Shown one piece after another: positions 35,801 to 43,323 of a stretch of 64,000 nucleotides of DNA. Positions within the stretch are counted from its first letter, which is position 1. Each line of letters starts with the position of its first letter. The notes under the pieces were generated by a model, which searched no databases, was not told the origin of the DNA, and worked only from the letters and a program-made list of their open reading frames with translations. The position numbers were made by a program, and so were the translations under genes. The stretch is from Bacteroidota bacterium (GTDB lineage Bacteria; Bacteroidota; Bacteroidia; Bacteroidales; FEN-979): the NCBI GenBank assembly GCA_026391775.1, contig JAPLDK010000030.1, positions 25,742 to 89,741 of the forward strand, given 5' to 3'.

Positions 35801-35873
35801 TACGGCAGGAAAATATAAGGCTGAGAAATATGACAAGGAGGATGAAATATCCCAGGAAAAGCCGGGTTTTCAT
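32808..35873 (-). CDS. Repeat lipoprotein with C-terminal FISUMP domain
   Basis: A 1021-residue lipoprotein. The signal ends in LSLIFSC, so the Cys near position 23 should be lipidated and followed by RKDFS. It then carries eight tandem modules of about 93 residues with the core pattern GG-x-V-x-x-DGGASVTARGVCWST-x-x-NPT, then SDGSGTGSF and YYVRAYATNS-x-GTAYGN. The first two are diverged (GFCWDTNG, GTCWGKNP). The last 185 residues are a FISUMP domain (Fibrobacter succinogenes major paralogous domain): QYTGQVYNTVLIGTQCWMKENL, CPINWHLPSDAEWATL and FSARCVKN. Such lipoproteins are surface-exposed in Bacteroidota. The function is unknown. It stands alone between the PIN-like gene and vapBC. Confidence 0.85.
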   Translation of the reverse strand: MKTRLFLGYFILLVIFLSLIFSCRKDFSRQAAVVTNGFDKPSATASGKVIDMGKGPMADHGFCWDTNGFPNLSSQTKSLGPVTQTGNYTSVLDSLRPNKIYYIKAFILVNGSPEYGELLSFLTPDLPTVLTDSVYNITDSSAVSENNITADGGASVLSRGTCWGKNPGPGLSGEHSSDGTGTGKFTSNISKLNAGSKYYIRAYAKNFYGIRYGEEIVLNTVQTATLPIISTSDITSMQINSAVSGGNVQSDGGAIVTARGVCWSTNPYPTINDSKTTDGAGTGSYTSNLSGLTANTKYYLRAWATNSKGTGYGEEKSFTTLPNPGIPAVTTSAVTGITSTTATSGGVVLDDGGASVTSRGVCWSTNPSPTTSDSKTNDGSGPGSFSSQITGLNNGTKYYVRAYAVNSVGTAYGNEIGFTAGQSITTPTVTTTEVVNISQTTAGCGGNVTSDGGASVTARGVCWSIFDNPTITNSHTTDGSGTGGFISSVTGLFSATTYYIRAYATNSAGTSYGNTRIFTTLQEVTFASVTTAPVTNITNNSATSGGTVTNDGGATVTTRGVCWSTGYNPTIADPHTSDGSGTGSFTSQITGLQSNTFYRVRAYATNSAGTAYGNQQTFSTLQDPILPTVTTTQPLNITQTTATSGGTVMSDGGSPVSARGVCWSTSPGPTTANSHTLDGTGTGSFVSNLTGLTPGTQYYVRAYATNGVGTAYGNEYIFITQSAATLPTLTTTAATNITQTTATSGGNVTFDGGSSVSARGVCWSTTSNPTTTNSHTSDGSGTGTFVSNLTGLTANTLYYVRAYATNGVGTAYGNEVTFTTLPLPWQCGDTIQYTGQVYNTVLIGTQCWMKENLNVGTMIAGTQNQTNNNIIEKYCYNDDTSYCSVYGGLYQWDEMMQYTTSEGTKGICPINWHLPSDAEWATLTSYLGSASIAGGKMKETGTLHWSPPNTGATNSSGFTALPGGAHGGGFGSLTYYAHVWSSSQNGSSGCAYVRNLNYADVTVEVYCYDKSNGFSARCVKN
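33400..35500. repeat. Tandem coding repeats of about 280 bp
   Basis: The eight protein modules of the FISUMP lipoprotein correspond to DNA repeats with period about 270-290 bp. Adjacent copies share identical stretches (for example around the GVCWST and YVRAYATNS codons), so unequal recombination could change copy number. They explain the many long open frames seen on the opposite strand here. Confidence 0.75.
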
Positions 35874-36000
35874 AATGTTATCGTTAGGCGATGGACAAAC
35901 AAATATACAGAAAAATAATCTGAATAGGAGGGAGAATGATAAATTTTTAATGGCTGTTATGTAGTTCAGAATTCATACTACACAGCAACACTATAATATA

Positions 36001-36417
36001 TCAATCCCTGCCTTTCAGATATATCACCGGGCTCATAACCGACAACCGGCTGTGTTTGTAATCCCGGGTGTTTCGGGTAATTAATATTTTGATCTGCGGA
36101 TGGCTTTCTGCGGTAAAATTCTGCAGTGCGTCTTCAAAACCGGAGAATCCGGAATGAAGTGACATCATTAAAATTCCGGGAGGTATATCGGCCAGTTCAA
36201 TGATGGTTTCAAGTTTTGCAAATAACTCAAGGATTTTCCTGTGAGTGGCATGTTTCCTGAGGATATAATATGCATTGCTGAAGGTTAACAGTGAAACATA
36301 TGCCTTCAATTCTTTTTTTTCGGCCAGTGTAAGTATTTCGGCAGCATGGGATGAGTGGGGAACCCTGCCGGTAAGAAAATCAAGGATGATATCGGTATCG
36401 AGGAAAATGTGGTCCAT
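36001..36417 (-). CDS. VapC-type PIN domain toxin
   Basis: A 138-residue PIN-domain ribonuclease of the VapC type, which as a toxin would cut RNA when its antitoxin is lost. The first acidic site is in MDHIFLDTDIILDFLTGR (D7, D9), an Asn-containing helix (FSNAYYILRKH) follows, then the acidic pair region SGFEDALQNFTAES, and the end ILITRNTRDYKHS, the usual final strand with T-x-N/D-x-x-D. It lies one base downstream of its antitoxin gene. Target RNA unknown. Confidence 0.85.
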   Translation of the reverse strand: MDHIFLDTDIILDFLTGRVPHSSHAAEILTLAEKKELKAYVSLLTFSNAYYILRKHATHRKILELFAKLETIIELADIPPGILMMSLHSGFSGFEDALQNFTAESHPQIKILITRNTRDYKHSRLSVMSPVIYLKGRD

Positions 36418-36418
36418 C

Positions 36419-36670
36419 TTATTTGTACTTTTCCCGGAGGGCTGAAGTTAAGGCTTCTTTATAATCAATGCCTTCGGGAAGCCTTACAGAGCCGATCAGT
36501 GATCTCACCAGGGGTGTATAGTTCCCTTCACTCTTATTCTGATCTGCTGCGGTGACAGATCGAAGATAATTTTCGACCATTCCTGAAAGACTCTGGCCTG
36601 ATTCTTTTGCAGCAATTTTAGCTTTCACGATGATATCCTTCTCAATTGTTAATGTTAACTTTATATTCAT
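36419..36670 (-). CDS. VapB-type antitoxin (DUF6364-like)
   Basis: An 83-residue partner of the PIN toxin. The N-terminus MNIKLTLTIEKDIIVKAKIAAKESGQSLSGMVENYL is the ribbon-helix-helix-like DNA-binding pattern seen in short antitoxins (beta strand, two helices with the SLS turn). The C-terminal half, containing RSLIGSVRLPEGIDYKEAL, should bind and block the toxin. It precedes the toxin gene by one base, the standard order. An inverted repeat just upstream of its start is the likely operator for autorepression. Confidence 0.82.
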   Translation of the reverse strand: MNIKLTLTIEKDIIVKAKIAAKESGQSLSGMVENYLRSVTAADQNKSEGNYTPLVRSLIGSVRLPEGIDYKEALTSALREKYK

Positions 36671-36672
36671 TG

Positions 36673-36702
36673 CACGTATAATTATGAATATAAATATACG
36701 TG
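36673..36702. promoter_or_regulatory. Inverted-repeat operator of the vapBC pair
   Basis: CACGTATA at 36673-36680 and its exact reverse complement TATACGTG at 36695-36702, separated by 14 AT-rich bases. The left arm lies 3 bases from the antitoxin start codon. The two half-sites are 22 bases apart centre to centre, about two helical turns, fitting a dimer-of-dimers ribbon-helix-helix regulator. Confidence 0.6.
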
Positions 36703-36798
36703 TATTATGGTAAGTTTACAAATTTCACTGTGATTATTTTTTAATTCAGGAAACTGAAATTGTTATTAATCCGGGAAAGATGTGAAATTGGCAGGTTT

Positions 36799-37473
36799 TC
36801 AGGAATTTTTTGTTGCCCTGAGTATATGCCTTTTACCCGGAGGGCCCGGGAGTTTTTCAACAAGGAAACCAGCAGTTTTCATTGCCCTCCGCACTTCTCC
36901 TTTAGCCGAATAGGTGACCAGGATACCCCCTGGTTTCATAGTATTGTATAGCTTGATAAAGATGCAGGCAGTCCAGAGTTCAGGCTGGGTCGCAGGTGAG
37001 AAAGCATCAAAATAAACAAGATCAAAGCATTCCAGGAGAGGTGAATAATCTTCAAGTTTCTGATGAATTTTATGAAGGCGGAAGTACCTGCTGATCTCCT
37101 CTGTCATTCCCCATGGTGCAAGATGCAGCTTTCCGAAGATCGCTGTATAATCTATGGAGCAAAGCCGCAGCGGATAATTCAACTGTTCCCAGGTATCCCT
37201 TTCAAGCGGAAAGGCTTCGATTGCTGTATATTCAACCGGTTTGCCCAATGTTTCTGCCTCCATCAGGGTAAGAAGGGCATTCAGCCCGGTGCCGAAGCCG
37301 ATTTCCAGGACGCTGATACTGTTCAGCTTCTGAACAATATGCATCAGGCCGGCCCCGATAAAAACATGCCTGGATTCCTGAATGGCCCCGTGAGTTGAAT
37401 GATAGGTTTCATTCAGAACCGGGTCAAAGACTGTATGAGATTGATCGTTGGTTTGGACAACCCTAAGGGCCAA
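36799..37473 (-). CDS. mnmD: tRNA 5-methylaminomethyl-2-thiouridine methyltransferase (MnmC methylase domain)
   Basis: S-adenosylmethionine-dependent methyltransferase that makes the mnm5 group at U34 of certain tRNAs. The 224 residues correspond to the N-terminal (methylase) half of enterobacterial MnmC; the FAD-dependent half is absent, as in stand-alone MnmD. Visible motifs: NETYHSTHGAIQESRHVFI, the SAM loop VLEIGFGTGLNAL, and FDLVYFDAFSPATQPELW with GGILVTYSAKGEVRRAM. All are characteristic of this family. It lies 44 bases downstream of the histidine kinase gene on the same strand. Confidence 0.9.
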   Translation of the reverse strand: MALRVVQTNDQSHTVFDPVLNETYHSTHGAIQESRHVFIGAGLMHIVQKLNSISVLEIGFGTGLNALLTLMEAETLGKPVEYTAIEAFPLERDTWEQLNYPLRLCSIDYTAIFGKLHLAPWGMTEEISRYFRLHKIHQKLEDYSPLLECFDLVYFDAFSPATQPELWTACIFIKLYNTMKPGGILVTYSAKGEVRRAMKTAGFLVEKLPGPPGKRHILRATKNS

Positions 37474-37517
37474 TTGACATTGATTTTAATTGATAATACT
37501 CAGTTTTTTAATGGCAA

Positions 37518-39395
37518 TCATCCATTATTCTTGGCAGGTAAAGTAAAATAAAAGGTGGTTCCTTTACCTACTTCGCTCTCAACCCAAAGCTTTCCATTAT
37601 GTTTATCGATGAACTCCTGACATATTATCAATCCCAAACCTGTGCTGGGTTCGTTTTCGGTGCCTTTACGTCGGGTATCTATATCCAATTTGAAAAGATT
37701 GTCGGCTAAGCTTTTACTCATTCCTATACCTGTATCTTTTATGGAAATCTCAAGCCAACTATCCGGAATTGGCTTTGCTTCAATGATTACTTTCCCGCCT
37801 TTTGGTGTAAACTTCACGGCATTGGTGCATAAATTTCGGAGGATGCCACCCAGCATATTCTCATCGGCATAAACAACCAGATCTTCCGGAACGTTACAGC
37901 AGATCTCAATTTCTTTTTTATTAGCCGATTCCAGAACCAACAATCTATTCTCTGAAACTTTCGGCATTAATAAAAATGATACAGGCGTAAAAGTGGTCAA
38001 ACCTCTTTCCAACAGCGACCACTCTAATAGGTTCTCAAGCAAACTATAGAGATTTGTAGCAGACTTTCTCATGGTGAGGGCGATTTTTTGAATCTCCTCA
38101 AGGCTCATTAAATGCAGTTCTTCAGCCATCATTTTGGTAAATCCAAGGAAGGCATTGAACGGGCTTCGCAAGTCGTGGGCGATAATTGAGAAGAATTTGT
38201 CTTTTTCGGCATTTGCCTTGATCAGTTGTTCATTTTTAAGACTTAATTCTTCCTCCGCACGTTTGCGGTCGGTGATATCTCTTGAAATTCCGAATGTGCC
38301 AATAATAGTTCCCTCTTTATTACGCAATGGCATCTTGGTCGAATAATACCAATTAACACTATTGTCATTTCTGACTGTGAATTCCTCTTTATTTATTGAT
38401 TGCCCTGTTCGAATGATCTCCTGTTCATCATCGTATTGCCTCTGAGCTACTTCATTTACGAAAAAGTCAAAGTCGGATTTGCCCAATAAAAGATCAGGAT
38501 CATTATGACCAAAGGACAGGACGTGAGCCTTATTGTTCCTGAAAAACCGACTTGAAGGGTCTTTAAAGTAGATGTGGTCTGGAATGTTATCCATCAAGGC
38601 TGTCAAAAGATATTGTTCCTGAAGCAATGCATCCTCTATTTGTTTGCGTTCAGTAATATCATGTAAGACTCCTGTAACTTTTATCGGATTACCATTCACA
38701 TCTCTTACTAATTCAGCAAGTGAGTGTATCGTTCTCCTTTCAGTTGCATCGCGAGGAATAATATCAAATACAATATTATAAGGTTTGTTTTTTTCAATAA
38801 GATCCATCAGCGCCTGGTTGACCCTGTCTCTTTCGACAACACAGTTCATTACTTCTTCGGCAGTGAAACTATCGGCCTCTTCAGTAAACCCATACAATCT
38901 TCTCCCTTCCTCAGAACCCCAGAAAGTAGCATTTTCTATATCAAATTCCCAACTTCCTACGTGACCTACTTCCTGCCCTTTCCTGTAACGTTCCTCACTT
39001 TTCTGCAGTGCATCTGCTATCCTTTTTTGTTCTGTGATATCGCGGGCAATATGCATGGACCCGGTTATCTTTCCCTCCTCATCCAGCATAGGAGTCACAT
39101 TGATAGAGAACCACCCTTTCAGATGTTCAATAAACATTTCAGCATTATGTTCCTTACCATCTTTTAATAATTGAGCATGTGCACAAAATTCATGTGGCTG
39201 ATCCATCTGATGCATACACCAGAAGCATTTTAACCCAACCAATGTGTCTTCTTCAACACCAACTCTTTTAGCTATTGCCTGATTGGCACGGATAATATTA
39301 TGCTCAGTATCAAGAATAAATATCAGATTTGGAGAGATATCGAAGATGTGCTTAAAATCAATTTCACTGGATTTATGTTTGTTCAGATTATCCAT
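37518..39395 (-). CDS. Multi-PAS sensor histidine kinase
   Basis: A cytoplasmic histidine kinase of 625 residues without membrane segments. Three PAS/PAC units lie at about 15-130, 135-255 and 265-385; each ends in an ITERK/ITDRK-type linker. The first PAS contains a Cys/His cluster (KCFWCMHQMDQPHEFCAHAQ, within residues 47-66), which could hold a metal or sense redox. HisKA is at about 400-465 with the phospho-acceptor in FSIIAHDLRSPFNAFLGF, and the HATPase domain at about 510-625 with CTNAVKFTPKGG, DTGIGMS and STGLGLII. There is no receiver domain and no adjacent response regulator. It starts 11 bases after the fused E1 gene, so a link with redox or peroxide response is conceivable. Confidence 0.88.
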   Translation of the reverse strand: MDNLNKHKSSEIDFKHIFDISPNLIFILDTEHNIIRANQAIAKRVGVEEDTLVGLKCFWCMHQMDQPHEFCAHAQLLKDGKEHNAEMFIEHLKGWFSINVTPMLDEEGKITGSMHIARDITEQKRIADALQKSEERYRKGQEVGHVGSWEFDIENATFWGSEEGRRLYGFTEEADSFTAEEVMNCVVERDRVNQALMDLIEKNKPYNIVFDIIPRDATERRTIHSLAELVRDVNGNPIKVTGVLHDITERKQIEDALLQEQYLLTALMDNIPDHIYFKDPSSRFFRNNKAHVLSFGHNDPDLLLGKSDFDFFVNEVAQRQYDDEQEIIRTGQSINKEEFTVRNDNSVNWYYSTKMPLRNKEGTIIGTFGISRDITDRKRAEEELSLKNEQLIKANAEKDKFFSIIAHDLRSPFNAFLGFTKMMAEELHLMSLEEIQKIALTMRKSATNLYSLLENLLEWSLLERGLTTFTPVSFLLMPKVSENRLLVLESANKKEIEICCNVPEDLVVYADENMLGGILRNLCTNAVKFTPKGGKVIIEAKPIPDSWLEISIKDTGIGMSKSLADNLFKLDIDTRRKGTENEPSTGLGLIICQEFIDKHNGKLWVESEVGKGTTFYFTLPAKNNG

Positions 39396-39406
39396 TTGTC
39401 ACAATT

Positions 39407-41812
39407 TTACCACAATCTCTGATACTTGTTCGGGTTGTATTCGTGCATGAGTGCGTAAACTGCCTCAAAGACGTTCTCGGCATTGGGGTTCGAGAAATAA
39501 TCACCGTCATTGCTGTAGGCCGGGCGGTGATCGTTGGAGGTAAGCGTTCGCGGCTCAATATCCAGGTATCTGTACCCTTTCTGATCTTCCAGCACTTTCT
39601 GCATCATATAGGCCGTGGCTCCCCCAGGGACGTCCTCGTCGAAGAAAACGATCTTGTTTGTTTTTTTAAGGGAGTTGACAATGGTGCCAGGGATGTCAAA
39701 TGGTAACAGGGACTGCACATCGATGAGTTCAACGGAAATATTAAAATCCCTGAGCTGGGCAACGGCTTCCTGGGCAACTCTTACACATGATCCATAAGTA
39801 ACGAGCGTGATGTCGCTGCCTTCATTAAGGATCTCGGGAACGCCAAGGGGAACGCGGAAACGGCCGATATTAGCCGGCATTTTCTCCTTCAGTCGGTAAC
39901 CGTTCAGGGGTTCGATGATCAGGGCGGGATCATCAGAGGCTATCATGGTATTGTAGAAACCTGCAGCCTGGGTCATATTCCTTGGCACAAGTACATACAC
40001 TCCGCGAATGGAGTTTATGACCATACTCAGGGGGGAACCCGAATGCCAGATCCCAACCAGTCTGTGGCCGCGGGTTGAAATGATCATAGGCACTTTCTGA
40101 CCACCTTTTGTACGGTAATGTGTTGTTGCAATATCATCGCTCAGTACCTGCAACCCATATAACAGATAATCAAAATACTGGATCTCAGTAACAGGTCTTA
40201 AACCTCTTAATGCAAGGCCGAGTCCCTGCCCGAGGATGGTAAGTTCGCGTATTCCTGTATCAAACACCCTGTTTTCGCCGTACTTTACCTGTAAGCCTTC
40301 CAGTGTCTGGTTAACCCCCCCGATTTTACCGACATCCTCCCCGAAATACATCATCAGGGGATTATTTTTCAAAAGGTAGTCGTTGTTGGCGACAAGGATC
40401 TCGCGCCCGGTGACTACAGGGGAATCTTCATTGAATACAGGTGGAATGCTTTCCACTTTCACGGCAGCCTGTGCACTCTGGCTATAAAGATGGGAACTAT
40501 AACGGTCGTAATTCAGCTTCCTCTGATCTTCCATCCACACTTCAAGTTCGGCCTTCATGGGCTTTTTCATGCTGCAGCTTGTACACACATCCCTCAGGAT
40601 CTTCTTTGCAGCTGATATGACGTCTTTTCGGATAGGTTCAGCCACCATCTGGAGGCCGGCAACTATTTTATCGATTCGGTCCTGTTTTTTGCAGGGGCAG
40701 TGGGTGCATTTAACAACAGAGATAAGATGTTCCCTTTCGGCTTTGATGGGCGCCTGGAATGCTTTCCAGGCTGCATCCCGGGCTGCCCTGGCAGCTTTTA
40801 CAGCATCTGCTTCGATCTTATCAAGTTCGGCGGCAGTGGCAATACCGGTTTCAATGGCCCATTCACGCATTTTCAGATTACAATCGAAATCTTTCTCCCA
40901 TGAGAGACGCCCGGGCGATTTGTAACGTTCATGAGAGCCGGAAGTAGAATGGCCCAGGGGCTGGGTAAGTTCCGCAACATGAAATACAACAGGCACATGG
41001 TCCTTTCTGCAGATGGCGATACCTTCTTCAAACATTTCGAGCAAAGCAGGATAATCCCATCCCTTGCAGGTATATAAAAGAAGGCCTGTAGCCTGGTCTT
41101 TATCTTTTACAAAGCCTTTCAGCACTTCGTAAATACTTTCCTTGGTGGTCTGGTATTTTTTCGGTACACTGATCCCGTATCCGTCGTCCCATACCGCAAG
41201 CGCCATAGGGACCTGCTGAACACCTGCTGCGTTGATGGTCTCCCAGAAATGACCTTCCGAGGTTGAGGCATCACCTATCATTCCGAAGGCAACTTCATCG
41301 CCGTTCACCGTGAATTTTTTCCCGGCTCCCTGCATCTCTTTACTGTTCCTGAATGTTTTTGAAGCCAGTGCAAGGCCAAGGAGGCGGGGCATCTGTGCAG
41401 CAGTGGGGGAGATGTCGCCCGAAGAATTCTTTTGTTTGGTAAGGTCCTTCCATTCCCCTTTTTCATTGAGGCTACGTGAGGCGAAATGGTTATTCATCAG
41501 CCTGCCACCATTATCGGGATTCCTGGTAAGATCGGTGTCACCGTAAATATGGGCAAAGAAACATTCCATGTCGGACAAGCCGGCAGCCATCATAAAGGTC
41601 TGTTCACGGTAATATCCGGCGCGCCAGTCACCCGGCCTGAAGAACTTAGCCATAGCGATCTGAGGCACTTCTTTCCCATCACCGAAAATCCCGAAATTGG
41701 CTCTTCCTCCAAGGGCTTCACGACGCCCAAGCATGCTGACCTGCCTCGATTCACAGGCCAGGCGGTAATCGGCAAGGACTTCTTCTTTGATGAATTTACG
41801 TTTTTTGGTCAT
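39407..41812 (-). CDS. 2-oxoacid dehydrogenase E1, alpha-beta fusion
   Basis: A single 801-residue chain joining the alpha and beta parts of a 2-oxoacid dehydrogenase E1 (branched-chain 2-oxoacid or pyruvate type). The alpha part (about 1-360) shows GMIGDASTSEGHFWETINAA, with the TPP motif ending WDDGYGIS, and SHERYKSPGR. The beta part (about 445-801) shows MMYFGEDVGKIGGVNQTLEG, FDTGIRELTILGQGLGLALRGLRPV and FFDEDVPGGATAYMM. The linker between them holds five cysteines, C369, C372, C374, C410 and C413 (CTHCPC and CTSC), a possible metal site. No E2 or E3 gene is adjacent. The substrate cannot be fixed; annotators usually call it 2-oxoisovalerate dehydrogenase. It lies 11 bases after rubrerythrin. 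Confidence 0.88.
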   Translation of the reverse strand: MTKKRKFIKEEVLADYRLACESRQVSMLGRREALGGRANFGIFGDGKEVPQIAMAKFFRPGDWRAGYYREQTFMMAAGLSDMECFFAHIYGDTDLTRNPDNGGRLMNNHFASRSLNEKGEWKDLTKQKNSSGDISPTAAQMPRLLGLALASKTFRNSKEMQGAGKKFTVNGDEVAFGMIGDASTSEGHFWETINAAGVQQVPMALAVWDDGYGISVPKKYQTTKESIYEVLKGFVKDKDQATGLLLYTCKGWDYPALLEMFEEGIAICRKDHVPVVFHVAELTQPLGHSTSGSHERYKSPGRLSWEKDFDCNLKMREWAIETGIATAAELDKIEADAVKAARAARDAAWKAFQAPIKAEREHLISVVKCTHCPCKKQDRIDKIVAGLQMVAEPIRKDVISAAKKILRDVCTSCSMKKPMKAELEVWMEDQRKLNYDRYSSHLYSQSAQAAVKVESIPPVFNEDSPVVTGREILVANNDYLLKNNPLMMYFGEDVGKIGGVNQTLEGLQVKYGENRVFDTGIRELTILGQGLGLALRGLRPVTEIQYFDYLLYGLQVLSDDIATTHYRTKGGQKVPMIISTRGHRLVGIWHSGSPLSMVINSIRGVYVLVPRNMTQAAGFYNTMIASDDPALIIEPLNGYRLKEKMPANIGRFRVPLGVPEILNEGSDITLVTYGSCVRVAQEAVAQLRDFNISVELIDVQSLLPFDIPGTIVNSLKKTNKIVFFDEDVPGGATAYMMQKVLEDQKGYRYLDIEPRTLTSNDHRPAYSNDGDYFSNPNAENVFEAVYALMHEYNPNKYQRLW

Positions 41813-41823
41813 CTCTCATGGTA

Positions 41824-42402
41824 TTAAAAGTTCTCGGCCAAGAGCTCAAAATATGCCTGGGGATGCTGGCAGGCGGGGCAGTTCTGAAGGGCTTTGGTCC
41901 CAAAATGAATATAACCGCACTTCCTGCAAATCCAGTAAACTTTTTCTTCTTTTTCGAAAACCCTGTTCTTTTCCATGTTGTTCAGAAGTTTCCTGTACCG
42001 TTTTTCATGATGCTCCTCTACCTGGGCGATCAATTTATACGCGGTGGCAACTTTGGAAAAGCCTTCCTCTGAGGCAATCTTTGCAAATTCAGGATAGAGC
42101 TCTGTCCATTCCTCTTTCTCGCCGTCAGCCGCGTCTTTCAAATTTTCGGCGGTAGTCCCGATAGTTCCTGCAGGATAAGTTGCAGTGACCTCAACCGGGC
42201 CTCCTTCAAGAAAACGGAAGAAGATTTTTGCATGTTGTTCTTCGTTCAGCGCGGTCTCTAGGAAAAGGGCAGAGATTTGCTCAAATCCATCCTTCTGTGC
42301 TTGCTTTGCAAAGAAAGTGTAACGGTTCCTGGCCTGGGACTCGCCGGCGAATGACTTCAGCAAGTTCTTTTCTGTACGGGTTCCTTTGATCGATGTTTCC
42401 AT
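41824..42402 (-). CDS. Rubrerythrin
   Basis: Di-iron peroxidase that reduces hydrogen peroxide to water in the cytoplasm of anaerobes. The four-helix domain shows the iron ligands in AGESQARNRYTFFAKQA, NEEQHAKIFFRFLEGG and VEEHHEKRYRKLL. The C-terminal rubredoxin-like domain carries ICRKCGYIHFG and CPACQHPQAYF, two CxxC knuckles for one iron. Length, 192 residues, is normal. I chose the start at 42402 (METSIKGTRTEKNLL); an upstream start 48 bases earlier would overlap a TATTTTTG promoter element and add family-foreign residues. It follows the rubredoxin gene, its probable electron donor, and precedes the fused E1 gene by 11 bases. Confidence 0.93.
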   Translation of the reverse strand: METSIKGTRTEKNLLKSFAGESQARNRYTFFAKQAQKDGFEQISALFLETALNEEQHAKIFFRFLEGGPVEVTATYPAGTIGTTAENLKDAADGEKEEWTELYPEFAKIASEEGFSKVATAYKLIAQVEEHHEKRYRKLLNNMEKNRVFEKEEKVYWICRKCGYIHFGTKALQNCPACQHPQAYFELLAENF

Positions 42403-42420
42403 TGTACGTTCATTTTTGAT

Positions 42421-42428
42421 CAAAAATA
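42421..42428 (-). promoter_or_regulatory. -7 element upstream of rubrerythrin
   Basis: The minus strand reads TATTTTTG, a match to TAnnTTTG, 19 bases before the preferred rubrerythrin start. Confidence 0.4.
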
Positions 42429-42499
42429 CCAAATTTTGCATTAAGATCAAAATATGATCAGTTCTGAAAGACCTGAAACCAAATCCTTCAATCCTTCAT

Positions 42500-42661
42500 T
42501 CAGTCCATCGGGATGTAATCTTCCTTGCCAACACCGCAGATAGGGCAAACCCAGTCATCCGGAATGTTATCGAAAGCTGTTCCCTGCGCAATGCCCGAAT
42601 CGGGATCCCCTTCGTTGGGGTCATACACATGGCCGCAAACCGTGCACTTGTACTTTTTCAT
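42500..42661 (-). CDS. Rubredoxin
   Basis: A 53-residue rubredoxin, a one-iron electron carrier. The first knuckle is C6-TV-C9-GHVYDP and the second is C39-PI-C42-GVGKEDY, the usual spacing, with DDWVCP in between. It most likely passes electrons to the rubrerythrin encoded next, for peroxide reduction. Its ATG shares one base with the TAA stop of the glutathione peroxidase gene (sequence TAATG on the minus strand), so the two should be translationally coupled. The gene is short enough to be overlooked in automated calls. Confidence 0.93.
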   Translation of the reverse strand: MKKYKCTVCGHVYDPNEGDPDSGIAQGTAFDNIPDDWVCPICGVGKEDYIPMD

Positions 42662-43206
42662 TATTTGTTTTCTATCCAGTTAACGATTTTATCGCAAGTG
42701 GGAACATCGCCCGGAGGCACCATGCCAACGAGCTTTCCATTCTCATCGATCATGAATTTCTGGAAATTCCATTTCACAGGTGCATCCATTACGCCGTTCT
42801 CATCCTTGCCTGTGAGCCACTGGTATATTGGGTCAATATCCTTACCTTTGACCGAGATCTTCGACATCATTGGAAATGTGACTCCGAATTTAGCTGTGCA
42901 GAATTCCCTGATCTCGGAATTGCTGCCCGGTTCCTGCGACATGAAATTGTTAGCCGGGAAACCTATAATCACAAAATTCTTATCAGCGTACTTTTTGTAA
43001 AGTTCTTCCAGTTGGGCATACTGGGGGGTATAGCCGCATTTTGAGGCTGTATTGACTACCAGGACTTTCTTACCTTTCAATGATGAAAGATCGAAAGGCT
43101 TACCTTCCAGTGTCGTTGCTTTAAAATCATAAAATGATTTACTGCTCTGTGCATTAGCTATATTTATCATGGCTGTTATTGCAAAAATCAAACTTAAAAA
43201 CTTCAT
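42661..43206 (-). CDS. Exported glutathione peroxidase family protein
   Basis: A thiol peroxidase of the glutathione peroxidase family; bacterial members usually take electrons from thioredoxin. From the start at 43206 (MKFLSLIF) the product has 181 residues, with a signal peptide (to about INIANAQ, residue 20), so it acts outside the cytoplasm. The peroxidatic Cys is C57 in [12 protein letters not shown]; the Gln/Trp/Asn partners are replaced or retained in FPANNF and VKWNFQKF. A start 27 bases upstream is in frame, but a TACCTTTG element at 43238-43245 puts the transcription start close to it, favouring 43206. It is translationally coupled to rubredoxin (TAATG) and divergent from a peroxiredoxin gene. 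Confidence 0.9.
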   Translation of the reverse strand: MKFLSLIFAITAMINIANAQSSKSFYDFKATTLEGKPFDLSSLKGKKVLVVNTASKCGYTPQYAQLEELYKKYADKNFVIIGFPANNFMSQEPGSNSEIREFCTAKFGVTFPMMSKISVKGKDIDPIYQWLTGKDENGVMDAPVKWNFQKFMIDENGKLVGMVPPGDVPTCDKIVNWIENK

Positions 43207-43237
43207 ATCTTTTGGATTTAATAGATTCATCATGCGG

Positions 43238-43245
43238 CAAAGGTA
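43238..43245 (-). promoter_or_regulatory. -7 element upstream of the glutathione peroxidase gene
   Basis: The minus strand reads TACCTTTG (TAnnTTTG), 32 bases before the preferred start at 43206. It decides against the longer start at 43233. Confidence 0.5.
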
Positions 43246-43286
43246 CGAAATTTTATTTCTATTTATAATAATTCTAAATTATTCCA

Positions 43287-43294
43287 TAGCTTTG
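43287..43294 (+). promoter_or_regulatory. -7 element upstream of the peroxiredoxin gene
   Basis: TAGCTTTG matches TAnnTTTG and lies 30 bases before the peroxiredoxin start codon. Together with the divergent element at 43238-43245 it forms a compact bidirectional control region between two peroxidase genes. Confidence 0.5.
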
Positions 43295-43323
43295 CATTTA
43301 TCAGACATTCAAAATCAATATCA

